From Pristionchus mayeri (lineage: Eukaryota > Nematoda > Chromadorea > Rhabditida > Neodiplogasteridae), in the NCBI GenBank assembly GCA_036245805.1, contig BTRK01000004.1, forward strand, positions 28,443,541-28,507,540: a DNA stretch of 64,000 nt, in the 5' to 3' direction. Below the pieces are notes generated by a model. That model was not told the DNA's origin and ran no database searches. It worked only from the letters and a program-made list of their open reading frames with translations. Made by a program: the position numbers and the translations under genes. Below, piece by piece: positions 36,652-48,152 of the stretch; the stretch's first letter is position 1, and each line of letters begins with the position of its first letter.

Positions 36652-36956
36652 CTACATAAGGAAAATCAAGTAGCGGTGGGTTACTGTAATCATGATTTAG
36701 AAATGATCGATAGACTGAATTTGACTTCGTGATAATCAGAATTTACTTTAGCTGTTATTCACACGTAGACAAAGGAAGTGATGGGTATAAAAGGCGATCA
36801 ATCGTCCTCTCCGTTTACTTTTCCAGTTGTATCTCGCACCAAGCGGTCGCCCTCCCGAGTGAGGTATGTCTACAGGAGGATTCCCTCCCTCCTCTATCGT
36901 TCTCTAGAGGAGGACCCCTCCCCCTTCTACCGTACTATCTACAGTATCCCATTCAG

Positions 36957-37720
36957 ATGGCGTCACCAGCAGTAGCTGCAGCTCCGCCCACTACGGCGAC
37001 TCCTCCTCCGACTGCAGCCACTGCTCCTCCGGCACAGCCAGCATCGGGAGGAGGAGCAGCAGCGAAGAAGCTCAACCTCGTCAACAAGCCAGGAGAGCCC
37101 GCATTCCAGCTCAAGGTACTGTAGTGGATACGGTAGTTCCGTGTGCCAGATGTATGATGTCAGATCGAGCCGAGCGACTGCGTGGTGATGCCCTGGACCA
37201 AGGGCGTCACGAGCACCGTCGAACTAAAAATCACGAACCCATCTACGGATCCACACTCTTTCAAGGTACGAGAGGGTACGGTAGGTTCAATGGATCAACC
37301 TCATAATTGAAGGTGAAGTGCACGGACAACAACATGTTCCGCGTGCGACCACCCCTCGGATTCATCGAGGCCGGAAAGGATCTCAAGATCAAGGTGATCA
37401 TTGATCTCTCTGAAGTCTTATCCGATCTCTCAGATCTTCCAAACGTCAAACGAGATTCCCGATGAGAATCGTCACTTCTTCGCTATCTATCACAAGAAAT
37501 GCACCGTGGATGAGTCGAAGAAGGAACCGAGAAACGTGGGTTACGGTACTTGACGGGATGGAATCGGGTTGTTGAGGTGTGGAAGGCGGACACGAAACCC
37601 GACGGAGTGATCCGTCTGCACGCTTCGTTCAAGGCTGCGCCAGCCTCGGATAAACCACCCACTCCCAAAGAAGGGAAGAAGGAAGAAAAGAAGGAAGAGA
37701 AGAAAGAAGAGAAGAAGTGA
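36957..37720 (+). CDS. MSP-domain protein with Pro/Ala-rich N-tail and Lys/Glu-rich C-tail
   Basis: Exons 36957-37115, 37164-37265, 37313-37393, 37434-37535 and 37577-37720; 195 residues. Residues 1-38 are a low-complexity Ala/Pro/Thr tail. The major sperm protein (MSP/VAP) fold follows: KLNLVNKPGEPAFQLK, TVELKITNPSTDPHSFKVKC, NMFRVRPPLGFIEAGKDLKI and FFAIYHKKCT. The C-terminus is a K/E tail (KEEKKEEKKEEKK). It is longer than the 127-residue cytoskeletal MSPs and lacks a VAP membrane anchor, so it resembles the MSP-domain or SSP-like proteins. The ATG directly follows CCATTCAG, a likely trans-splice site. A polyadenylation signal AATAAA is at 37731-37736. Confidence 0.9.
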
Positions 37721-37929
37721 AGGCCTTTTGAATAAATGAATTAATTCGTGCATATCTCATTGACTGCATCTCATCCTCTGATGTACAATGGGGGAAGGAA
37801 GGGACCGATTGGGACATATTCTAATGCTAACTGGGATAATCAGCCTTCAATATCAGCTCTACCTATTGATTACCGTCTCTACTGTAGAGTATTGTTCACC
37901 TGAGTTGATTGTTTTAACTACAGTATCCA

Positions 37930-38165
37930 TCAATCGATTACCGTATTGTCCATAGTGTTCTTCAATTTATTGACATTGTCCTCTATTGTGTTGGAGGTGT
38001 GCTTGACTGAATCCTCGATCTCATTGTGCGCCTGAAAGAGTGATCAGAGATCAATGGAGAAGCGAGATCAAAGATCACCTGAACTGCCTTCCATGCTTCT
38101 TCCTCGTCAGCTAGGATAGAGATGAAGAGGGAAAGAGCAATGAGGGCAATGGATCGGTATTGCAT
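37930..38165 (-). CDS. Small secreted protein, 62 residues
   Basis: Two exons, 38165-38079 and 38031-37930. Residues 1-19 form a signal peptide (MQYRSIALIALSLFISILA) with probable cleavage before DEEEAW. The mature part is about 43 residues, hydrophilic and probably helical (NEIEDSVKHTSNTIEDNVNK), without cysteines. The intron is 47 nt, starts GTGATC and contains GATCTTTGATC immediately after the donor. No family recognised. It could be mis-called because of its size, but signal peptide, splice sites and phases agree. Confidence 0.6.
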
Positions 38166-38993
38166 GTTCTACAACACGAATCCACTCGTGATCTAACACG
38201 GGAGAATTCAAAAGGTGGCGAGGCTAAACGATTCGAGGACTGGAATCAAAACGTGGCGAGAGATCAGAGTGGAAGGAGAGATTGACAGAGTACGAGAGAT
38301 CATCCACCTATTTTGAGCATTCACTATAATTGTTTCGCAGTGACGAATGGGGAAAGGGAGAGAAGGGGGGGGGGATGTCTTGTCTCTCATCTCTCAATCC
38401 TCAGCCAACAGAAACAAGCCGCAAAAACGGGAGGAGAACCAGAGTGAGACCTTTTAATCCGGTAATTCTCTATATCTCGAATGTTCTCTGCCTGGTCATG
38501 GTGGGCGAGAGATGGAAGGAGGGGAGAGAGGGGGAGGAGTATGCTAGTGCAAGGGGCAATTATGGCACCCATCGGAGAGGAGTGGAGAAGGACTGGAAAG
38601 AGGCACTTCGACAACCTAGTGGAGAGTTGCCAATTACGACTGCAAAGGTTTAACCTGAAGACTTTAACGACGAGGAAAAGAATACTGTTGAAAATGATAT
38701 AGTCGGAGTTTGCAAGCTTATATAGTTGCACAAATTTCACTTTTACTACACATTTCGTAGTACGTGTTTACTGCGGATTATCTTGGCTATAACCGAGCTA
38801 GCACTCACACGTCATTCCCCATGGTCTGCCAAACCTTTATAGGTCATAAATATGTTTATTACTGTATATTATTATCACATTTACAAATATATCACAGACT
38901 AACAACGTATAAATACTATCTAAAACTTTGAGATATGAAATGTATAGCACTCATTTGCAAACAGTGTACAAGGGAACGGACACTTACTCGAAG
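38166..38993. other. Spacer between the small secreted gene and vps-11
   Basis: No exon chain supported. The right part is probably the vps-11 3' UTR. A purine-rich tract lies at 38340-38620. Confidence 0.4.
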
Positions 38994-41900
38994 GGATTGT
39001 CTGGTTCATCGAAGGGATTCTTCGACTCTTCCTCCTCGAATGGATTCGTGTTAGACCGCTTCTTACTAGGATCGGATGAGGGAAGAGGCTGCAGAGGACA
39101 GACAATCACCAATGGATAGAGACGATTGACGACCCCCATTCTCCATCACAATCTCTCGTAGGATCAATGGAGAAGAATACAAAGTGTGAATGTGCACCTG
39201 GTGGAAGGGCGATCGGTTGGAGGAGGAGGAGGAGGAAGAGATGGGCGAGAGACCCGCGGGGAGTGGAACACCGTTCTGATAAAGGACAATCCATATTCTA
39301 CGGAAATAAACGGCGAGGAAAATCAATATCGGCCTAATGTATTTTCTCTGACCTTCTTCGAATCGAATAGTCCGCTGCTGATGTACTTCGAAATGATCTC
39401 CATCGAATCTTCTGCCTGAATATACACAAATTTCCAAAATTAGTCGATACGTTCATCTCTCGAATATTGAACCTTCGCAGTACCTTGTTCATTCTCTCGA
39501 CGAACTCCCCGTAGGCATTGCGCGAGAAGATGCTCAGATCACTGTCCATTCTAAGAGAGGCCATGCATCTACCGTATTCATCTCCCCCCTACAGTATCCT
39601 CTTCCTGCGTACCTCACAGCGGCAGCTCCTTCGACGGAGCACTTGGGACAGAGGTCGGCCTTATCCGCGTATGAATCGAAGCAGTGCACGTGGAAGGCGT
39701 GGCTGGAATTGACAACAATCAAAACTAGAATCCAGTTTCTAAGTATGGCATCTTTCTTTTTTTTTGTCAAACACCTTATCCACAGCTTTTCAGATACAAA
39801 TCCGAAAATTGGACAACACTCAACGGCTGAAACTCTTCCTCTCACTGACCGACAGAGGAAGAAGATGGAGGGAAGTTGCAGGGCGAAGTCGCAGGCGCAG
39901 CACTTGGACACTTGCAGCACTTGAGTGCTCAAAGGGAAAAGAGATTATCGATCGAGTGGTGGAGATCACTCGTTGACTGACTTGAAGTGGAGACTCTCGA
40001 TCTGCTTCCCCACTTCCTGGATCTTCTGCTCCGAACTGGCGATGGCAGCCTTGTCTGCTGAGATCTGCAAGGAATCACCCATTCCCCTTCGAGTAAGCGA
40101 GTTCCATCGAGTGACCTACCTTCTCCCTCTGCTCACTCAGCCACTGCACCACGTACTTCTTCACCGCAGCCACGTTCAGTCTGAAGTAGATCGATCAATC
40201 AATACTCGCTAATTACGGTAAGGCACAGTATACCTGGCACTCTTGGAAAGGACCTCGAGGATGACGAGTGGATGGAGTACACGCGTTTGTTTCACTCTGC
40301 AGTGGGATGCATTCTCCTTCTCAATAGTGATCACTCACTTCTCGAGAATTTTCTCCATGATCTCATCGTCCACTGGAGACTCCATCTTGGCCACGAATGA
40401 GAGTGTGTCCAGCCATGATTGAGTCGTACTGAGAACAAGTTGATTAAATGAGTAATGCATTCAAACATGAAAATGAAATACTTTTGTCCGGTAACCGTTC
40501 TACAAATTTTGTGATGCTATTGACTGGCAACACATATGGTGGAACTATTCAGTATTTCCCAATCTCTTGTCTCACTTGATCTCATTTGCCATCTCGACGA
40601 CCTTCTCTACGTTTCCCCTTCTCATGTGGAAGGAGTGAAGGGAAGGAAGATCACGCATACGACGGAGTAACGCCTAGAGGAAAATCATCAAGTGGACAAG
40701 GGCACATATCAAGTCGGTCTATCATTCCACAGCCAACGAAATGGCAACTGAAAAGACCTCTCACCTCAACGACGGGGTCGCACTTGAGTTCCTCTGCTTG
40801 TCTCCTTACTCGTTCCTCATTCTCCTTACTCACGTACTTGAGGACCTTGTCGAAGACATCGAATGGTTCCTATAAGCAATCCATGAGATTCCCTTTCCAA
40901 CTACTCCATCATCACATCCATTCTACTCAGTCTACCTCTTTGTTGTACGTCCTCATGTTCAACTCGATGATCGTGTTCATCATCTCGGTGCCTCCTGCGC
41001 CCCTCCAATCAATCGATATTCATCTACAGTACTCCCAATCTACAGTATCCCACCGTGCTGCGAGTTGTTCCATGAGGGAGGCTCCCGATTGTTCGTCACC
41101 CACGAACAACTGAAGCAGCAGACTCGTGTTCACCGACCCTTCAATACAATAACAGTTATAATCATGCTAGAATCGATAACTGAGTGAGAGGGGAGCTACC
41201 GTACCTCCCTCGGTGAGCATCATCTCACTCAGGAGTGCCATCATCTCCTCTCTGTTCGCCCTCAGTAATCGTCTCCCGTACATCTCGAGGTATCGCTCTG
41301 CCTAAAGTATTCCTTATTTTCATCACATTGAGAAGGCATCACCAACCCTCGGGGCCTCAAACTTGGCGATGAACTTGATTGCCCTGTCGTAGAGGCATTG
41401 CTCGTCCACCTGAGGACACGATTACGATGATTATCGATTTGATCTACCATCCTATCTTATGATCACTCACGAGAATGGAGAGTGCAGCATCGTGTTGGCC
41501 CGTCTTTATGGCGAAGAGGGTCGCTTCGTTCAGCAGTTTCGATGATTGGAGACACTACAAGTGATCGATGCGATTGCTGCGACGCGACCGCAACGCGTCT
41601 CCGATGGACCAGGACTCACATTGACGACAGCCTCTGCTTCAGCATCGCTTGCTGTCTCTTCGAGACTGGCGAGCAACTTCTGGAGCTTCTCCTTCTCCTG
41701 GAGTCTCGCATACGAATTGACTGGAAGAGAAGGATGAAGGATGCCCCTCCTTCCCTTTCCTCACCCAGCATTGTCGTGTGGTGCACGTTGCTCCTCCCCT
41801 TGGCCCTCAGTGCCTCCAGATACGTGCACAGATGGGGCAGCTTCGATCCGTCCAGGAACTGCAATCAATCGATACCTTCGTCTTTCCCTGATCTACCGTA

Positions 41901-44900
41901 CCTTCTTAATGACATAGCTCGGATCGAGCACTCCGATCGACTCCTTGAACTCACGAATTGCGTTTCCGAAGTCGGCCTTGCTGCAAAATCACTTTGTTCA
42001 TTAACAGGATGCCCAAGCACCACTCCATGACATCCCGTGCTCACTGACCTGTAGTAGAAGTCTCCGTACTTGTGGTGGATGTGAGGGAGGACTTCCGCCC
42101 CACCCTCGCTACGCTTCGCCACACTGAAACATCAGATCATCATCGAGCTGCTTATGCCTACGAGATCCCATCGGGTTGATGGGAGAATAAATTGATGGGG
42201 AGTAGTCAGAATAGTCCACTCATTCATTTCCCGTCCCTTCCCCCCTCTCAATCGGTCGAATGGTCGAGATCTTCCGTACTTCCAAATCGAAGGAAGCGAG
42301 TAAACAGAAGAAGAAGGACAAGGCGAAGGCATACTACCACGAGGAATTGGAGAGGAGACAGAATCGAGCAAGGAAGAAGAGGAATGTACTCATGTATGTC
42401 CGCCCCCCATCTACACACAGTTACCCTATACTAGTGATCGACTCATCGATCCCGGCGGGCAGACTACCGTAATGGGAGGAATCACCGACTATCAGGTAAT
42501 CGATAGAGGACTAGGATGATGGAAAGGGAATTGATTCAGTGCAATACTGCAGTCAATGAGAGACAGGACACGGAGTTCACTGATACGATAGTGGAAGAAT
42601 TGAGGAAACGACAGAAATACGAAGATAGTCTCAAGTTGAACCATCTGACGAACACTCGGCATCCAATTCATTCAGAGTTCAATTGGAGAAGAAAAAGGTG
42701 AAGACGAGTGTATCATCAGAGTGGATTCGTCGCATTTCCATCTTCGGAGAACGATTGGCCAATCGGTGAGAAGGAGGGATCATCGTCCATCCATATTCGT
42801 CCATTCCAGACTCCCGATGACTACTAATCTCGATGGATCGGAAGCCCTTCCTCGTGAGTCTCCCCCTTCTGATCTTTGATCTCCCTTCCTATTCAGACAA
42901 TCTGGCTCAACTCTCTCTCCAGTCCTATCCACTCACTCGTGATCTCCCTCCTGATCCAGCCATCGCATTCCCTAACTAATCCCCCTTCATCTCTAATAAA
43001 TGGGATGGATGGACTCCCTTGCACTCACTCGATGGCTACATCGAAGAAGCTCTTCTTGTAGAGGATGTCCAGTTTGGCTGCCAGATGCTTCTGAGTCAGG
43101 GAAGACAACTGACCGTCGTGAGCTGCAGAGGGGAAGGAATATTGACAGAAAGGGCTGTCTAGATACAATCTCTAGTTAGTATCGAATCAGAGAAGCTAAA
43201 GTTCATACTAATGAAGGATCCATTCCATACTAAAGACGGTTTTCTGATAGTTGTGAAAGTGGATGCTTACTAACCGAGCAGAATGAATACTCCATCCATG
43301 ATGAAGCAATTGGCGAGAGAGGGGAGGGATCCAGTGAAGGCGATGTACTTGCCCGTCACGTCATACACTGTCACCACCGTCATCCACTCCTGCTCCGGAG
43401 TACTGAAGAGGAGGGAGGGATACTGGGGACACTCACTACTCATTCTCGTCTATTCCTTCCCGTCTACACCAAGTAATCTCTCCACTCACGGTATGAGTGC
43501 AGGCTGTCTCGTCAGCACTGCTAGGAACTCCCCGAACGAGGCGATTTGCTGCTTCTCCACTCCTCCAAACAATCAATAATCTCCTCTCTACCGTAGTCTT
43601 CCTCACCTCTGCTGAGTGCATAGCACTTGCCCCTCGCTCCCTCTGCATCCATGCACGACTCCGCATCGTAGATGTACACCATCTGAGGATGTAGAGATCA
43701 AAGATCAAACTATAATCTAGTCTCGACACTCACATCTCTATTGGCGACAGTGAACTGGTTGGTGGTCTCATTGAACGTCCAGCAGTCTCTGCTCGCTCCT
43801 TGAGCCTCGTGACGCAACTCAAGGAAATCAGAGTTATGAAAATGTATTTTCTTTATCTAATCCCTTACAATTATCAGAAATACTAAACATCGTTTTGATT
43901 GAGAGTAGTATTCAACCTTGTTGATCATCGTTCCCCTCGCATCGATCACATACGAGTGAAGACTCTTGTTCGTCAGAACGAACATCACGAACATCTCACT
44001 CGCTCCCGGCAAGATTCCGATCGCTGTCCCTGAGATACCGTATACACCGGGTGTAATCCCAACCTCAAATGCCGTACCTGTTACTTCTCCATCGACTGGC
44101 GTCGGTTCGCGGATTCGGATCCACTTGGACGAGACTGCCTGCAATGTATACCGTAATCTACGAGTTTCCCAACTACCGTACTCGATCCTTGACGTAGTCT
44201 CCAATGTAGGCCATTACTGAACCATCGGCGTAGCCCGCAGCGATCACGCGACCAGAAGAATGACCTGCAGAATTAACCGATTAGAAGTACGATAGATTCA
44301 ACTAGTGACCTACCAGTTATGGTAGTTGCTCTTGTGTTGATGCCGGCTGGTCCCAAGAGGGGACACAGTCGCACTTCCTTCAGAATACGAGGAGCACAAT
44401 CCACCTAGTGAAGGAACTCATGATTACAGTTGGAATAGAAATATAATGGAAGGTTTGAGACAAGGCCTGCCAACTAATAATCAAATTTAGAGAAATATGC
44501 ATGAGATACGATAGAATTGCTCAATCTACACTCGATCAGTTTCAATCCCACCCACTCTCACTTCTTGATTCTGCTCTCCGAACTCGGGTCTCTCCCATAT
44601 CTTGAGGATCGAATTGATCTCCCGCTCGTCTTCACCTTCAATCATTAAGTGTCACAAAATTAGGGGAAAATATAAATACTGTCAGAATAATAACTTGCCA
44701 ATTCATTAGATGATTAGGGTAGTTCGACAATATCTGAATTGAGAAGGGAAGAGACTCACCGATGGTCAGCACGTGATTGCCAACTGAAGCGACGTCCGAC
44801 AACGTGCACTGATACGCCTTCCAGTACGTTTGATCCCACTCAAAAGACGAGCCATTGTTCGAAATGGTGGACTCACAGACTGTGGATTACGGTAAGGCAA

Positions 44901-45276
44901 ACTAGAAACTTTTGAACTTTTGTGTTATTCCTTCTGTCTATCCATATTATTAGTCATTTTGACATACTCTAATATATCACCACGTAGTCCGATAGACATC
45001 AAATCATACCATAGTATCAATCAGAATGAAATAGATCACTTACATTTCTATCGAGAGCGAAGAGTGCTCCAGTCGACTCCCCCATATAGACTCCTTGCCC
45101 GTCGTTAGTCGTTGCCCAACAGCACATTTGCAGCTTCTGCAAGGCTCTTTTATAGAGCCATCAGTAAAATAAACACTGCTTACTTCGAGCCCTTTGAATT
45201 TATCCTTCGTTTTCGGGTCGATGACAGCATTTTTGTCGAAGAAATTGAGCCGCCGCCAACTTTCGGTCAGCGACAT
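38994..45276 (-). CDS. vps-11: VPS11 subunit of the HOPS/CORVET tethering complexes
   Basis: Class C vacuolar sorting protein acting in endosome-lysosome tethering and fusion. It is a gene of more than 20 exons. The first exon 45276-45184 encodes MSLTESWRRLNFFDKNAVID, the typical VPS11 start; the second, 45136-45044, gives MCCWATTNDGQGVYMGESTG of the N-terminal beta-propeller. The propeller continues to about 43.1 kb. Alpha-solenoid exons follow (KYGDFYYSKADFGNAIREF; LDPSYVIKKFLDGSKLPHLC; EQCLYDRAIKFIAKFEAPRA; EKILEKVTKRVY; NVAAVKKYVVQWLSEQREKI). A C-terminal RING-H2 finger is split over two exons near 39.6-39.93 kb: CCACDFALQLPSIFFLCRH, then HVHCFDSYADKADLCPKC. The protein ends with several NPF motifs (NPFEEEE, NPFDEPDNPFE) after the RING. 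The initiator is the first ATG of the divergent 342-bp region shared with cdk-1. The intron 42124-43028 contains a nested gene on the other strand. Confidence 0.93.
42260..42827 (+). CDS. Nested gene: small basic helical protein, 138 residues
   Basis: Lies wholly inside one vps-11 intron on the opposite strand. Exons 42260-42393, 42435-42495, 42540-42697, 42720-42765 and 42810-42827 sum to 417 nt with all phases agreeing. The protein starts MVEIFRTSKSKEASKQKKKD, is very Lys/Arg/Glu rich and predicted helical (YYHEELERRQNRARKKRN; IVEELRKRQKYEDSLKLN), and ends TPDDY. No membrane segment or signal peptide. Family not recognised. The clean set of 23-44-nt introns with good splice sites argues for a real gene, although the 22-nt third intron is unusually short. 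Confidence 0.6.
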
Positions 45277-45618
45277 TCTGTTCAAAGCAAATTTACAAGA
45301 ATACGTTATCAAACAAATAAGATAACTTAATTACAAAGACAGAGCGCATTAGTGAATGTTTAGGCTGTAGAATCGTCAACTGTCGTCAAACTTTCTGTTA
45401 CAGTACTCGAAAAAATCTAAATATCATTCAAATATGCGCGCGAAAGTGCTATTCCGAATTTTCCTGTTTTCGGGAGCTCCGGGAGATGAAGCTCCTTTTT
45501 AGAGTTTTGGAGCTCTCCTTATCTTATTATGTCGCGAAATCTCAGCTTCAATCTGGTGTTAAGTGTTTTACGAACCTAGCTGGAAGCAGTACTTTGTAGA
45601 GCGCCCTAAATACTCGAG
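45277..45618. promoter_or_regulatory. Bidirectional promoter region of vps-11 and cdk-1
   Basis: A 342-bp stretch separates two divergent start codons. It must contain both 5' leaders and core promoters. It holds inverted GGAGCTC/GAGCTCC sequences around 45473-45516 and no TATA box that can be called. Confidence 0.5.
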
Positions 45619-47604
45619 ATGGCTGCTGAAGGGTCGCGCTTCTCGCTCGACGATTTCATCAAGATAGAAAAGATAGGAGAGGGCACGTATGGAGTCGTGT
45701 ACAAGGGCAAGAATCGCCTCACCAATAAGCTCGTCGCCATGAAGAAGATTCGCCTCGAGTCCGAGGTCAGTAAGCTTTGGCCGGATTTGTTTGTTGTTGC
45801 ACTTTGTCATCTTGTTGAATATGTCATTTTTCAGGATGAGGGAATTCCCTCGACTGCAGTTCGCGAGATTTCGCTGCTCCGTGAACTCCGCCATCCCAAT
45901 ATCGTCAATCTCGAGGACGTCATCATGCAGGTTCGATTGTATTCTGCACCTCTATTTTTCCTATTACTAAATCAATCATATTTGGAATAGTCTATAACCG
46001 ATTTTCTTTGTTCACAGGAGTCGCGTCTGTATCTCATCTTCGAGTTCCTCAACATGGATCTGAAGAAGTACCTGGACACGCTCAAGAACGACGAGTTCCT
46101 CCCCGACCACACCGTCAAGAGCTACCTCATGCAGATATGCCAGGTAATCTTCTAGGAATGCCCAGATTGCACGGTGGCTCTGTGTCCTCGACTTATCCAT
46201 TAGCCACAGGATTTTTGCTGGATGACAAATGATGAGTATTTCAGGCGATGTGCTTCTGCCATCAGCGTCGTGTCATCCATCGCGATCTCAAGCCACAGGT
46301 ACAACTGGATACTTGAGACTAGTCGAGACTGGTTGGTTCAGAATCTGCTGGTGGATGGAAAGGGGACGATCAAACTGGCTGACTTCGGCCTCGCGCGTGC
46401 CATCGGAATCCCTGTGAGAGTGTACACTCATGAGGTAAGCATAAGAGCAACCATTTTTACTCTATTTTTTTGCAAACACAGGAACTTTTTAAAAAACTGC
46501 TTAAAACATTACTTGGTGCTAGAAAATCCATTTATTAAATGACTACTATCAAAATGATAAATGCCCCTGAAAGGGATGGCGGAGAGAAGTGAGCGATGGG
46601 ATGCTCTATTGAATCTTATTTCTCAGGTGGTCACTCTCTGGTATCGTGCCCCTGAGGTGCTGCTTGGCGGACAGCGATACTGTATGGGAGTCGATCAGGT
46701 TTCGTTTTTCATTTATTTATTTTCGAAATTTAAGTCGTAATTACATGATATTTATATCAGTGAAATTATTGATATTTATCTGACGCACGGGCAAAATAAC
46801 GAAATTGTCAATTAGCTTTATATATTTTCGTTTTCTTAATGTGGTCTAATTCCATTGAATTCCACGGATCGATTTTACGGGACCGCCCCCCCCCCCCCCC
46901 AGGTCGCCACAAGTTTTATGGGAGGGGAGACTACGTAAGGGGGTCCCATAAACCCCTGGCGACCTATCATAGTTTCCTTTGATTGAATCAATGAGTGTTT
47001 CAGTGGTCGATCGGATGCATCTTCTCAGAGATGGCCACGAAGAAGCCTCTCTTCCAGGGTGACTCAGAGATCGACGAACTGTTCAGAATCTTCAGGTGAA
47101 CTGAGCAATGTTATTCCATCAGCATCTCCCCCCCTCCTTTCCCTCCCTAATGCTCTTCCTCCTTGAGAATCATGGGTACTCCTACTGAGGCGGACTGGCC
47201 GGGAGTGACACAATTCCCCGAGTATAAGGACACCTTCCCCAAGTGGAGCAACAACACCCTCAGGGCAAAGCTCATCGACAGACTGGGCGATGCTGGCTGT
47301 GACCTCCTCCAGGTGAGAGTGATACTCAGGCCATGGAGGGCATATTTAAACACTTAATTATGCAATAATTAGTTAATTAACTAAGGTTGTTTTGTAGGCG
47401 ATGCTGGAGTACGACCCCGTCCGTCGCATCTCGTCGAGAGCTGTACTCTCTCACCCCTACTTCAAGGTGAGAGTCACTTCGACTAGAATGGGAAGGGCCG
47501 TCACTGAGTGGTTCTCCTTCCAGGGTCTGAACATGCGGGAGTTGCCAGCGGGAGATTGGAAGGGCCAATTGGTGCTGCAGGAGCACGACCAGAACAAGCA
47601 GTAG
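45619..47604 (+). CDS. cdk-1: Cyclin-dependent kinase 1 (CDK1/Cdc2)
   Basis: Master mitotic kinase. Exons 45619-45765, 45835-45930, 46018-46143, 46245-46298, 46342-46434, 46627-46698, 47004-47095, 47168-47312, 47398-47466, 47524-47604; 975 nt, 324 residues. Motifs: glycine loop [11 protein letters not shown] with the inhibitory T/Y pair, catalytic Lys in [19 protein letters not shown] in place of PSTAIREISLL (the PSTAIRE cyclin-binding helix with one Ile-to-Val change), catalytic [12 protein letters not shown], activation segment [25 protein letters not shown] with the CAK-target Thr, and the C-lobe [21 protein letters not shown] and YDPVRRISS. All catalytic residues are present. It is divergent from vps-11 across 342 bp. 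Two CKS1 genes lie 20 kb away. Confidence 0.97.
46870..46968. repeat. Hairpin with poly-C run in a cdk-1 intron
   Basis: A run of about 14 C (46887-46900) is followed by AGGTCGCCA and its inverse TGGCGACCT, about 65 bp apart, with CCCATAAACCCC in the right arm. The same CCCATAAACCCC word, as GGGGTTTATGGG, occurs near 54388 beside another poly-C run, suggesting a dispersed small repeat. Confidence 0.6.
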
Positions 47605-48152
47605 AGGGGAAGGGACCCCCTGTCACCACTCTTGCACCCTTCCTATGCTCACACTGTATCTATGATCTCACACAACCCTATTTTCGTATGCTAATATCGC
47701 CAATTAATCATGCCTTCCCGTACTCGCGTATCAATTAGTGGCGCTTTATCATGATCTAGAATTTCCAAATCCGTTTTACGCTACATTAGACTTACATCAG
47801 CAGTATTATCATAAGTTCACTGTCGATCGAATATTATCGTCGATTGAGGTCAAGCTTGTACACTGTATTCCGTTTCTCAATATCACTGTAGCTCCTTGAA
47901 GATAAATACATGATTAGAATGGATGGATGTGTTGGTAAGAGAGGGAATTTAGGGGACAGTGATCGATGCTACTTTCCGTTCAATAATTAGTCGACATCAC
48001 AGAGGAAGAGGAGGAGTTCGGAGAGGGGAAGAGTATGAATTGGAATACAAGACGCAATTGATTCTTTCTTCTTTCTTATCTCTTCCTCGATGGTTCCTGG
48101 TGCAATCACTTCTCTCCTGGTTGCAGCTCCCAATTTATCGCCCTCTTCATCA
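47605..48152. other. cdk-1 3' region and spacer
   Basis: No gene seen; contains the cdk-1 3' UTR and the upstream region of the next gene. CT-rich at 48060-48120, just before the next ATG. Confidence 0.4.
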
